From NCBI RefSeq assembly GCF_003838195.1, contig NZ_RCBY01000041.1, positions 1 through 43,809 on the forward strand: 43,809 nt of DNA, written 5' to 3'. A model generated the notes under the pieces. It did no database searches. It saw only the letters and a list, made by a program, of their open reading frames with translations, and was not told the origin of the DNA. This stretch comes from Okeania hirsuta (GTDB lineage: Bacteria; Cyanobacteriota; Cyanobacteriia; Cyanobacteriales; Microcoleaceae). Made by a program: the position numbers and the translations under genes. Shown in pieces: positions 29,540 to 38,780 of the stretch. The first letter of the stretch is position 1, and every line of letters begins with the position of its first letter.

Positions 29540-30130
29540 ATGTGGCTGCATCCAATTATAGATTTTTCTATTCCTCCAGAAGCAGTTTTTTTTCGTTTAC
29601 CAGCTTGGCAACTTTTGGAAAGTAGTAAAGACCAATTATTAGCCACAACTAAACTAGAAAAACTTCCATCAATAGTGATTATTGCTAGTGCATATAGAGA
29701 TGGACAATTAGGTTTGAGTGAATATGATATAACTGTTGATATATATGATGAACAAAATTTTCCTTTACCTCCTGCTATTAGTTACTGGCGTTCTCAAAAA
29801 CTGCGTAATGTATTGATAGGAGGAGAAATTCATGCTTATATGATTCATCATTTCCTGAACCAAAGATTAGTTATACCTATTCCTGATTTATGGCTAATTG
29901 TAGTAGCTATTTTCTTAGGAAAAGGAACAGTATTAATCTTAGAAAATAATTCTCCATTACGCCAACAAAAAAATATTTTATTCTTGCTATTTTTACTATT
30001 GTTACTAAATATTATTTATGGTTTAGCTAGTCTACAAATTTATATTACTGGTGCAATTTTATTGCCTTTTTTCTTCCCTAGTTTAACATTTTGGGTTCGT
30101 ATATTTTTCTATTTAATTAAATCTAAATGA
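29540..30130 (+). CDS. N-terminally truncated CHASE2-domain membrane protein
   Basis: 196 residues. The first ~115 (MWLHPIIDFSIPPEAVFFRL ... GGEIHAYMIHHFLNQRLVIP) match the C-terminal part of a CHASE2 extracytoplasmic sensor domain. The rest holds three likely membrane helices (LWLIVVAIFLG; ILFLLFLLLLLNIIYGL; the final helix). The N-terminal membrane anchor and any output domain usually joined to CHASE2 are absent. In-frame sequence upstream runs back only to a TGA at 29501, so the gene is a fragment or a degenerate stand-alone piece. It is co-directional with, and 113 bp downstream of, the TIR-WD40 gene; whether it was once fused to a neighbouring signalling gene is unknown. Confidence 0.65.
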   Translation: MWLHPIIDFSIPPEAVFFRLPAWQLLESSKDQLLATTKLEKLPSIVIIASAYRDGQLGLSEYDITVDIYDEQNFPLPPAISYWRSQKLRNVLIGGEIHAYMIHHFLNQRLVIPIPDLWLIVVAIFLGKGTVLILENNSPLRQQKNILFLLFLLLLLNIIYGLASLQIYITGAILLPFFFPSLTFWVRIFFYLIKSK

Positions 30131-30256
30131 ACAATTTAAAAAACATTCACTTAGCTTTAGGGTTAATGGAGTAAAGCCAAATTCTTACTTTCTCAGCCGC
30201 CCTCCCAATGACAGTAATATAATTATCAAATAAACAAAAAACTATTAACTAAAAAC

Positions 30257-30490
30257 ATGATTGATTCAGAAATACTCAAAAAACTGCAAGGAACATCTAT
30301 TGAAGAGCGCATTTTTCTCATTGAAGCAATTTTGCAAACAGTTAAAAATGATATGCGTTCAACTTCCTCACAACTACTTTCCTCTGAAGAACACCCCCTG
30401 AAAAGAAAAGTCATTCATTATGACGCTCCTTATGAACCTGTAGCTCTAGAAGACTGGAAAACATTAGAGTTGTTGGGAAATAAAAGTTGA
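30257..30490 (+). CDS. Antitoxin-like protein with MITE-altered C-terminus
   Basis: 77 residues: MIDSEILKKLQGTSIEERIF, then a helix, ending in HYDAPYEPVALEDWKTLELL. This looks like the small cyanobacterial antitoxins that precede PIN-domain toxins. The last ~8 residues are encoded by the left end of a 139-bp inverted-repeat element (30466-30604), so the natural C-terminus and its link to the toxin gene were probably changed by insertion. The PIN toxin downstream is internally deleted, so the antitoxin now has no intact local partner. Confidence 0.6.
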   Translation: MIDSEILKKLQGTSIEERIFLIEAILQTVKNDMRSTSSQLLSSEEHPLKRKVIHYDAPYEPVALEDWKTLELLGNKS

Positions 30491-30604
30491 ACAATGCTCA
30501 AAAGCTTACTCTATAAGGCTTTCAAAATTTCGGAACTAAAAAGGCTATAAACTTTGACTGATAAGGGTTTTAGCCATTTTTTTAGCTTAATTCCCAACAA
30601 CTCT
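30466..30604. repeat. 139-bp MITE-like element at the antitoxin 3' end
   Basis: Perfect 14-bp inverted ends: AGAGTTGTTGGGAA (30466-30479) and TTCCCAACAACTCT (30591-30604). No coding capacity. It covers the antitoxin stop codon and ends 6 bp before the PIN remnant. Confidence 0.8.
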
Positions 30605-30610
30605 ATTAAT

Positions 30611-30752
30611 ATGATTATTCTAGACACTCATATCTGGATTTCACGCCGATCCAGCAGACCAAATTATCGTGGCAACAGCTAAAGTTCACGGTTCGTTATT
30701 AGTCACTCAAGACCAAAAAATATTGAATTATTTTCAAGGTGGAACGCCATGA
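30611..30752 (+). pseudogene. PIN-domain (VapC-type) toxin with large internal deletion
   Basis: Begins MIILDTHIWI, the PIN N-terminus with its first acidic residue, then jumps in another frame to ADPADQIIVATAKVHGSLLV and TQDQKILNYF, the PIN C-terminus, ending in TGA. Some 70-80 residues including the central acidic cluster are missing, and the two pieces are out of frame at the junction around 30640. Such toxins cut tRNA or rRNA; this one cannot fold normally. Confidence 0.75.
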
Positions 30753-30853
30753 TCAAAGTAAATGTGGGATAGGCAAACCTGAACAGGTTGAGCGTCGTTG
30801 ATAATGGTTGTATTCGGGATAGTTGGGTTAAGCGGTAGCGCAACCCAACCTAC

Positions 30854-31013
30854 TGCCGTGTCAAGCTTGAAAATGTGGGTGAAAAACCTAACCCCCCAAC
30901 CCCCTTCCCTGCAAGGGAAGGGGGAGAAACTACCCTCTCCTCGCAGGAGAGGGGTTGGGGGAGAGGTTCCTAGGTTTTTGCTCCTAATCCACAATTTTAG
31001 TCTTGACACGGCA
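30854..31013. repeat. 160-bp MITE-like element with TGCCGTGTCAAG ends
   Basis: Inverted ends TGCCGTGTCAAG (30854-30865) and CTTGACACGGCA (31002-31013), with partial pairing continuing inward (GAAAATGTGG / CCACAATTTT). The centre has two GC-rich hairpins (CTTCCCTGCAAGGGAAG and CTCTCCTCGCAGGAGAG). A CTTCTGA heptamer array (31023-31048) follows and touches the 3' end of the cyclase gene. Confidence 0.75.
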
Positions 31014-31049
31014 CTACAAATAACTTCTGACTTCTGACTTCTGACTTCA

Positions 31050-33317
31050 TTAACCACCCCCACAACGTCGCAGATGATAAGTAGGAAATGTACCATAACC
31101 CTTAGCTAAAGAAGTTTGCCCCACATAATCACAAGTAAATTCTTTCACCCCCTCTGAAGCTACCATTGCAGCAAACGCTTGACTTGAATAAACCTTTCCT
31201 GGTGGCGTAATAGGTTCAATCCTAGCCGCATAACTCACATGAGTACCACTGTAAGTTGTCATCCCAGTAATCGGGTTAGTGTATTTATAAACCACCCCTG
31301 TATGTAACGCTACCCGTAAATTCAAACTTGCGGGCAACCCTACTTTTTCCCAATCTGTACTCTGAACAAGATTGCATATTTCCAAGGCAAATAAACCCGC
31401 ATCCCTAACATTAGAAAAGACATAATATAAAGCATCTCCCCAAGTATTTTTCATTACTGGTTTATAATCAGACTTTGCCTCAAACTTCGCCACCGCACCG
31501 AGAAAATATTCTACAAATAGACTAATCTGATTTTCCTTCAATTTAGAATAACTCTTAACATCTGCAAATAACAACGCCATAATTAACCGATTTTCATCCT
31601 CTGGTGCAGAAGTTGGTTGTAGGGGAGTTGGTGGTGTGGATAGTGTATTCAATATCTCTACTTTCTGTGTCATCACAGATTGTAAAATCTGCTGAATATC
31701 AATTATTTCCACATTATTGTTCCATTGTCGCCAAAATTCTACAGCTCTTGCTGTACCACCTATTCCACCAATTTGTTGATTCCAAACAGCCATTGGTATA
31801 AGTTCTGTATCTAACTGTTCTGCCCGCATTTTTGCCATTCCATAGAGTATCCTATTAGTGTATTCATAGGCAATATTGCTGTGTTCAAGATTATAATGAG
31901 TTGGAATAATCACTTCTGTCGCTTTTTCCAAAACTTGCTCAAACCGTTGTCGCCAATTACTATTAGGGATAATATCAATAGAATTTTTGATAAATTGTTC
32001 TCGTTCATGGGGCAAAACGATATGAGTCTCCCCCTCCAATTCAGACAAAGCTTCAAGGAACAAAATATCACTACCACAAGCTGCAGAAGCATAACCCAAA
32101 CGAGCATCTAACTGAATTAGGCGATCGCGAATTGCCTCATAAACCTGTGATTCTATCTCTGGCGGAAATCTAGGTATTGTGCGCCCTGGTTCATCAATCA
32201 TGTGACCGCTAAATACTACTACCCTAGAAATAGGCAGACAATTTTTAACCCAATTAATATCTCCTTGTCGATATTCTAGGATTAAAGTAGCATTACGACG
32301 AGTCGAACTTAAATTCCCAAATTTACCCTTACTTTGCTTCACAGCTTGACCATACCAATCTTCTGCCTCAGAATTTTCCCCTAAAATTAAAGCAGTTTCT
32401 CCCAAAGTTGCTAGTAACCAGTAGTCATTCTCGTTCCTCTGGGAAACTGGTGGGAGTTCAGCCAAACATTTTTCCCGTACTTCAACAGCGATCGCCTTTG
32501 CTGTTTCAGCATCTCCCATCAACATTGTCATTGTCGCGGCATTTATCCCCGGATAATAATCCCCACTCATTTGATAAGCTTGTTGATATCGTTGAGCTGC
32601 CAATGCTATTTGTTGGGTACTTTCCTCTGGAGAGCTTGCTTGCTGCCACAAATCTTTATGAGTCCTGGCTAACAAACAAATAGTTTCCTCGTCATTTTTG
32701 CCAGAGTTTACTAACTCTAATAATAAATTATTAGCCCGTTGAGTTGCTCCACTTCGAGCTAAACTCAAAACTAAAAGTTGTTGTAAACGGATATCATTCG
32801 GCCATTCTTTTAACCCTTCCGATAAAATATCATAAGCCATTAATGGCTCCCCAAGTTTCAGGATATATTCACCCAAAATCCGAAAAATTTCTGGGTAACG
32901 CAAATGGAGATTAATAGTTTCTCGACGAATTGTTTGTAAACTTTTTAAATTTAGTTGGGATGATTTTTTTAAACTTTCTAAAATTAAGGATAAATTACTA
33001 TCATCAACTGTAGCAGTTTTTTCAGTAGTAGTTTTGCTTCCTTCTATTCGATAACCTATGGCTAAAAGAGTTTTAATTACTCCCATAGAAACAACGCGGT
33101 CATATTCTTTTTCTGACTCTGGCAATTCTTCATAAGGCACTAAACCAGGATGTAATTTTTGGGCATCATCTCGATTTTTTCCATATTTCCAACCTTCAGA
33201 AAATCGCTGTTTTGCCCAAATTTCATGGGTATTTTTAGCCAGTAATTCAGTGATTTTTAAATGTTCTGTTGTCAGATTTACCTTGGAAGTATCTATTGGA
33301 TCTGGTTTATAGTTCAA
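31050..33317 (-). CDS. RyR / TRAF-binding-like / Rossmann (SLOG-like) / class III cyclase protein
   Basis: 755 residues in four parts. ~20-85: RyR-type domain (NTHEIWAKQRFSEGWKYGKN, LVPYEELPESEKEYDR). ~120-360: helical repeat region like the TRAF-binding part of ASK1-type MAP3Ks (YYPGINAATM). ~365-545: a Rossmann/SLOG-like segment (VVVFSGHMIDEPGRT, ACGSDILFLEA, HIVLPHERE). ~570-735: class III nucleotidyl-cyclase domain with both metal aspartates (LLFADVKSYSKL; TWGDALYYVF). In the usual GxxVNxAAR motif the Asn is Ser (GTHVSYAARI), although the Arg is kept, so activity may be altered or lost. RyR and SLOG domains are known from prokaryotic nucleotide-based conflict systems. Single gene; its 3' end abuts a heptamer array. 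Confidence 0.8.
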   Translation of the reverse strand: MNYKPDPIDTSKVNLTTEHLKITELLAKNTHEIWAKQRFSEGWKYGKNRDDAQKLHPGLVPYEELPESEKEYDRVVSMGVIKTLLAIGYRIEGSKTTTEKTATVDDSNLSLILESLKKSSQLNLKSLQTIRRETINLHLRYPEIFRILGEYILKLGEPLMAYDILSEGLKEWPNDIRLQQLLVLSLARSGATQRANNLLLELVNSGKNDEETICLLARTHKDLWQQASSPEESTQQIALAAQRYQQAYQMSGDYYPGINAATMTMLMGDAETAKAIAVEVREKCLAELPPVSQRNENDYWLLATLGETALILGENSEAEDWYGQAVKQSKGKFGNLSSTRRNATLILEYRQGDINWVKNCLPISRVVVFSGHMIDEPGRTIPRFPPEIESQVYEAIRDRLIQLDARLGYASAACGSDILFLEALSELEGETHIVLPHEREQFIKNSIDIIPNSNWRQRFEQVLEKATEVIIPTHYNLEHSNIAYEYTNRILYGMAKMRAEQLDTELIPMAVWNQQIGGIGGTARAVEFWRQWNNNVEIIDIQQILQSVMTQKVEILNTLSTPPTPLQPTSAPEDENRLIMALLFADVKSYSKLKENQISLFVEYFLGAVAKFEAKSDYKPVMKNTWGDALYYVFSNVRDAGLFALEICNLVQSTDWEKVGLPASLNLRVALHTGVVYKYTNPITGMTTYSGTHVSYAARIEPITPPGKVYSSQAFAAMVASEGVKEFTCDYVGQTSLAKGYGTFPTYHLRRCGGG

Positions 33318-33690
33318 AATCTACTCCTCGATCAAATAATAGTTAACGTAAGGATTCAGGGTTACTTAACATTCATTGATGATAGTAACTATAAGTTATC
33401 AGCTATCAGTTTTTGTATTGACATACAAAATGTTTTTGGACTACTAATCCCAAATGATTTGTGAGAAAAAACTGTAGAGGTTTGATATTCACACCTAAGA
33501 TTAAAGATTGGGTTTGGAAACAAAACCGCCACTATCAATCAAATATTACAACCTAATTTAGGATTGCTATAGGCGATCGCTAAAGTATCTAGTTTGCTCG
33601 CTTCCAGTTTTTCACCTTCTAAAATATTCCTAAAAACAGTTGATTTTATACTTTATTTACCTACTATAAAATTTCAACTACACTGTTTCG
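33318..33690. other. Intergenic, no gene seen
   Basis: Leader of the cyclase gene and the flank of an insertion-sequence graveyard. Contains one HIP1 site near 33573 and an imperfect hairpin TTTTGTATTGACATACAAAA at 33411-33430. No coding frame. Confidence 0.5.
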
Positions 33691-33914
33691 CTAGTGAGGA
33701 TATTCTTCATCATCTTGAGAAAGTCTAGGATTACAGCCTAACCAAGCAAAAGTCCTTTATACCACCCAACGTCTGGGCAAAACTTTAAATCCTTTTTCAG
33801 TTCTGAATAGTTAATTTCCATCCACTTGCTCATTGCCACTGGCTTCTCTAGTTTTATTCTATAACCTTGATCTGCCCAAACAATTTTCAGATTCGGGGCC
33901 TCATTTGATGACTT
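33691..33914 (-). pseudogene. IS5-like transposase C-terminal remnant
   Basis: On the minus strand from ~33914: NEAPNLKIVWADQGYR, the second-Asp region of IS5-group DDE transposases. After a frame change near 33805 comes RTEKGFKVLPRRWVV, a TAA where the catalytic Glu belongs, then RTFAWLG and NPRLSQDDEEY to a stop at 33691. One frameshift, one nonsense codon and loss of the N-terminal half make it dead. It lies just 3' of the TnpB remnant. Confidence 0.75.
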
Positions 33915-33946
33915 GAAGAAATATAAACTTAGCTGCTGTACAATAC

Positions 33947-35244
33947 CTATACAATTCCGGCAAAACTTGGTAAAACCTGAGTAATGCCAGTCAAGATGTT
34001 TGCTTCTTGCTTCAACCTGGGAGGCCGCCCTCTTCCAGTTCACAAGCGTAAATTCGGGTACAGCCTACCCTATTTTTTTGATTAATTTCCCCATACTGAG
34101 ATAACACCAGTGCTGCATTCAAGTCCCGGTCTATTATCATTCCAAAGTTAGGGCAATCAAAGGTGCGGTCTTTTAGCTTTAATTCTTGATGAATATGACC
34201 ACAACTATGACAAGTTTTAGAAGATGGAAACCACTGGTCAGCTAGCACTACTGTCCCACCGGAGCTTACGATTTTGGTTGTCAATCGTTGCCGAAACTGA
34301 TAAAATCCTTGCCTAGCTATTGATGCTGCTAATTTACCATTTTGCATCATTCCTTTCACATTTAAACTCTCTAAGCAGACGTGCTTGACTTGAGTCACTA
34401 ATTTTGTAGTAGTTTTCTCTATGAAATCTCTACGCACGTTAGCAATACGACAATGGTACTTCGCGAGTTTTTTGTAATATTTAATCGCATTTTTTGAAGG
34501 TGGTTTACCTTTACCTCCTACTTGTTTATTGCGATTGCGCCATTGAAACTTAGCCAGGTTTAATTGCTCTAGTTTAATAGAGTCTGGGAGACTTACAACT
34601 TCATTTTCTCTCTTTTTTTGGTTTGCTATACTTGCAAATTGTTTGACTCCAACATCTATACCAAAAGTTTCGTATTGTCGCTTATCTAATAGGGGATGAA
34701 CTGGCAACTTCTCAGCTTCAATACTAAAACTAACAAACCATTTTTCCCCTGTTCTACTAATAGTAAAAGTCTGACTTGCTGTGGTGTAAGGTATTGATTC
34801 CCATAATCGAAAAGTCCCTAGTGTTGGTATTTTAATTTTTTTACCAGGGTTAATTGTAACTTTTCCATTACCGTCATAAACAGTAAAAGATTGTCTGTCT
34901 TTTTTCCTTTTCAACTTAGGATACTTACTGGTTCCCTATTTCGGTTTAAATGCTTCACCTAGATGTTGAAAAGCACTTTGATAAATGCGAGACGAATAAT
35001 TGTTGATCCAGGCATATTCTGGCTGCTTTTTTACATAGTTAGTAAAGACTTTTTTAGCTTCTAAAATACGTAATGCGTAACTCAAGCTAACTTCCTGACC
35101 ACGTTTGTTAACTTTGGTCATGGCAGAAGTTCCATTAACCATACTGAGGCCATAGTTGTAAACAAAACGAGCATAACCAGCACATTTCGCCATAAATGAG
35201 CGCTCCTGGTTACTGAGTTTTAATTCAAGTTTTTTGGCGTACAA
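33947..35244 (-). pseudogene. tnpB: TnpB transposon nuclease remnant (IS200/IS605 group)
   Basis: ATG 35244 opens a TnpB N-terminus (MYAKKLELKLSNQERSFMAK). A TAG at 34936-34938 follows EAFKPK, and the frame continues unshifted into GTSKYPKLKRKKDRQSFTVY. The RuvC acidic residues are seen in GIDVGVKQF, VCLESLNVKG and DRDLNAAL. The zinc finger is damaged: CHSCGH is followed by CPNFGM instead of CPNCG. Near 34020 the frame ends in TGA, but the expected tail (LKQEANILTGI) follows in another frame to a TAG at 33947. So there is one nonsense codon, one frameshift and one lost Cys. TnpB is an RNA-guided nuclease using an RNA from the element's right end; no tnpA or guide is evident here. Confidence 0.85.
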
Positions 35245-35671
35245 TCAAATCACCTCCAACCACATTTTCAAATATTTTTTGTGGCTAAGTCAAAAAAATC
35301 CCCTTTTTTTTCAGTTCTTGCCGGAAATTGCCATAGATATTGATACTAGCAATCAGCTCCTTCTCAGTAATAACCCTTGACTATACTACCAAATATTTGT
35401 TGTTTTCTTCCTTTTACCTAATTAAACCTACAAGGGAAAAGATAATTAGCGATCGCCCACCCATAACCAAAATTTAACCTAACCATATCTACATATAACA
35501 CCACAAAAATAGGGCGCGAACATTTATAAATGCTCAAACTCACTCAGGGATTACTTCTAACTTCTAACTTCTAACTTCTGACTTCTGACTTCATAAAATC
35601 TACCCCCTTGCCAACGATCCCTAACCATTGGACACTTAGAATGACAATGTTGTTGGCAGTGAGGTTCAACC
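35245..35671. other. Intergenic upstream of glgC
   Basis: AT-rich. Contains a HIP1 site near 35450 and a CTTCTAA/CTTCTGA heptamer array (35553-35592). GAGG at 35661-35664 is the ribosome-binding site for glgC. No gene or clear promoter seen. Confidence 0.5.
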
Positions 35672-36958
35672 GTGAAAAACGTACTAAGTATAATTCTAGG
35701 CGGTGGCGCAGGTACCCGCCTCTATCCATTAACAAAACTGCGGGCCAAACCAGCAGTACCCCTAGCCGGGAAATATCGGTTGATAGATATTCCTATCAGT
35801 AACTGCATCAACTCAGACATCGAGAAAATCTATGTTCTGACCCAATTCAACTCAGCTTCTCTAAACCGTCATATTACTCGCGCCTACAACTTCCCAGGCT
35901 TCAGTGAAGGTTTTGTAGAAGTTCTCGCAGCTCAACAAACTAAAGATAATCCAGAGTGGTTCCAAGGAACCGCCGATGCTGTCCGCAAATATATCTGGTT
36001 ATTTAAAGAGTGGGATATTGACTATTACCTAATTCTCTCCGGAGACCATCTCTACCGCATGGACTATCGGGAGTTTGTCCAACGTCATATTGAAACAAAG
36101 GCAGATATTACCCTTTCTGTCTTGCCCATTGATGAAGCACGAGCATCTGATTTTGGTTTAATGAAAATTGATGACTCTGGTCGGATTATTGAATTTAGCG
36201 AAAAACCTAAAGGGGACGATCTAAAAATTATGGCAGTGGATACCACTGTTTTAGGAGTTAGTCCAGAAGTCGCTAAAGAACAACCATACATTGCTTCTAT
36301 GGGGATTTATGTCTTTAATAAAGATGTCATGGTCAAACTATTGGAAGAATCCGAAGCTCCAGATTTTGGTAAGCAAATTCTACCTAATTCGGCTAAAGAT
36401 TATAATGTTCAAGCTTACCCATTTGAAGGTTATTGGGAAGATATCGGGACTATTAGGTCATTCTATGAAGCTAATTTGGCTTTGACCCAACAACCTCAAC
36501 CACCTTTTAGCTTTTATGATGAAAAAGCTCCTATCTATACTCGTTCTCGTTACTTACCACCAAGTAAACTTTTGGATTGTCAAATTACAGAATCAATTGT
36601 CGGAGAAGGTTGTATTCTCAAACAATGCCGCATTGACCATTGTGTCTTAGGAGTGCGATCACGAGTTGAAGCTGGTTGTGTAATTGAGGACTCTCTGCTG
36701 ATGGGGGCAGATTACTATGAACCCTTTGCAGAGCGTAAATCTGGGCGACAAAAGGGTATTGTTCCATTGGGAATCGGTGCTGAAACTACTGTTCGTGGGG
36801 CAATCATTGATAAGAATGCCCGCATTGGTCGCAATGTCCAGATTATTAATAAAGATCGTATAGAGGAAGCTCAACGTGAGGATGAAGGATTTATCATTCG
36901 TAGCGGTATTGTTGTTGTCTTGAAGAATGCCGTTATCCCAGATGGCACAGTGATCTAG
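35672..36958 (+). CDS. glgC: Glucose-1-phosphate adenylyltransferase
   Basis: Makes ADP-glucose from ATP and glucose-1-P, the committed step of glycogen synthesis; in cyanobacteria it is activated by 3-phosphoglycerate and inhibited by phosphate. 428 residues, the usual cyanobacterial length. Seen: the N-terminal nucleotide motif [20 protein letters not shown], the [10 protein letters not shown] loop, the catalytic region [10 protein letters not shown], sugar-binding EFSEKPKG, and a C-terminal left-handed beta-helix. Starts at GTG 35672 with GAGG seven bases upstream. The next gene begins 69 bp downstream on the same strand and may be co-transcribed. Ends in TAG. Confidence 0.96.
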   Translation: MKNVLSIILGGGAGTRLYPLTKLRAKPAVPLAGKYRLIDIPISNCINSDIEKIYVLTQFNSASLNRHITRAYNFPGFSEGFVEVLAAQQTKDNPEWFQGTADAVRKYIWLFKEWDIDYYLILSGDHLYRMDYREFVQRHIETKADITLSVLPIDEARASDFGLMKIDDSGRIIEFSEKPKGDDLKIMAVDTTVLGVSPEVAKEQPYIASMGIYVFNKDVMVKLLEESEAPDFGKQILPNSAKDYNVQAYPFEGYWEDIGTIRSFYEANLALTQQPQPPFSFYDEKAPIYTRSRYLPPSKLLDCQITESIVGEGCILKQCRIDHCVLGVRSRVEAGCVIEDSLLMGADYYEPFAERKSGRQKGIVPLGIGAETTVRGAIIDKNARIGRNVQIINKDRIEEAQREDEGFIIRSGIVVVLKNAVIPDGTVI

Positions 36959-37027
36959 TCAGTGTTTGAGTTTTAGTGGTTAGTTGGTAGTAAATACCGC
37001 TAACCACTAAATGCTAATTGCTAGTTT

Positions 37028-37487
37028 ATGAGCAAACTAATTATTCTTATTGGACTTCCAGCTAGTGGTAAATCCACTCTAGCAAGGAAAATAGTTACTA
37101 GATATCATCAGTGTCAATTAATTTCTACTGATGCTATCCGTGCTGAGTTATTTGGTGATGAAGCAATTCAAGGACCTTGGCTCCGAGTATGGCAGCAAGT
37201 ACAACAACAATTTTACCAAGCTGTACGCCAGAAATCTCTGGCCATATATGACGCTACTAATGTCCAACGTCGGCAACGACGACAAGTAATTGACCTGGCA
37301 AAGGAAAGTGGATTTACCCATCTAACTGGTTTATGGCTTGACAAATCATTAGAATTATGCTTAACAAGAAATCAACAACGACAGCGTCAAGTTCCTGAAG
37401 AAGTAATAATGAAAATGTATCGACAGTTAACAGATGCTCCTCCAAGTTGTGAAGAAGGATTAGATATACTCAAACGAATTACTAAAT

Positions 37488-37489
<2 letters not shown>
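37028..37489 (+). CDS. Small P-loop kinase (AAA_33 / polynucleotide-kinase-like)
   Basis: 153 residues. Walker A GLPASGKST near the N-terminus, then STDAIRAELFGDE and IYDATNVQRRQRRQV, matching the AAA_33/zeta-toxin/PNK-like group of ATP-dependent kinases. No partner domain is present, so the phosphate acceptor (nucleic acid end, sugar or other small molecule) is unknown. It lies 69 bp after glgC on the same strand. Its TAG stop (37487-37489) overlaps the left tip of a MITE-like element beginning at 37488, so the insertion occurred exactly at the gene end and may have trimmed a few residues. Confidence 0.8.
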
Positions 37490-37786
<297 letters not shown>

Positions 37787-38780
37787 ATATGTGGACGTTG
37801 AAAATTATTGTTATCGCAAAGCAGAAAACAGAATAGAAGAGGTTTTTTTGCATTTTACTGAATAATTAAGATTTAAAGTCTCTGCGCATCAAAACAAGAA
37901 AAAAAATCTTTTAGTCAATCCTCTAATTTTAAGGAAAGGGAGTTGTTAGTTATTAATTACTAAAATGAGATTTTCTCTACATAAAATATTCATTAAATTT
38001 ATCCCCATATTACAACTAAAAAAAATAGCTTTAATTCTGACATTTTTCATAATTCATAATTAACTTTTAATGTGGAGTTATAGAACTAAAATTTTTTAGT
38101 ACAGCCATAAAAATTCAATACTTTGTAGGTAATAGTTTGAACTCAAGCTGATAGATGATAGCTGAGTGCCTATAGATAAAGTATAAATAAATATAGAGAA
38201 ATATAGAGTACGGCAATTGCTATTACTCTTTCAGGAAAAACCGAACTTAAATAAATATTAAACCTTGATAACTTGAAAGAAGTAAAGTCAAAAATTAAAA
38301 TTCAGCCCGATTGATTAGTTACTAATATCTGGCAGTAGTTTTTTTATAAAAAATGTTGCCAACTAGGAGATGGGTTGAAACTAATTTCTACTGGAGAAAA
38401 CATAACGACCTTATCTGAATTTATGAATATTGCATCTTAAAAATCAAAAAAACACTTGAAACCAGATATACAGCAGATTCCAAGTACCTGAAATACAGAT
38501 GTTAACTAGGGAATTTCTACAGTGTGGGCATCTTGCCCGCTATGGATGTACCTCACGCCTGATGAAATCTGCTATATCTATAATGTATATTACTTTTGAC
38601 TTTTAATACTTGACATTTGTTATTGATGGTTTTCTTATAATTAACTACTAATTGACTTCTCTCTCGGTTAAAAAGGGACGTTCCATTGAACGTCCTTACA
38701 AGGTTTTGCTTGTAAAGATGTGGTTCATCAATTTGAAAAGCACTGTAATCTGAAAAATATTAAAATGAGGAGATAGATAA
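37787..38780. other. Long intergenic region upstream of the DnaJ-like gene
   Basis: Almost 1 kb, very AT-rich, no coding frame recognised. 38521-38578 and 38673-38749 are inverted copies of two blocks at 21430-21505 and 21233-21312, in mirrored order. The last 30 bp is the DnaJ leader with AGGAG at 38768-38772. Confidence 0.6.

Noticed and set aside
31881-32683. Open frames antisense to the cyclase gene
   Set aside because: Opposite a long conserved coding region; no independent evidence of coding.
25323-33317. TIR-WD40 protein and RyR-cyclase protein as one operon-encoded signal/effector pair (CBASS-like)
   Set aside because: They are on opposite strands, convergent, and separated by several decayed genes and MITEs. 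Functional coupling is possible but not shown by the arrangement.
33947-35244. Active TnpB/guide RNA system
   Set aside because: In-frame TAG, late frameshift and loss of a zinc-finger Cys make activity unlikely; the expected guide region is occupied by an IS5-like remnant.
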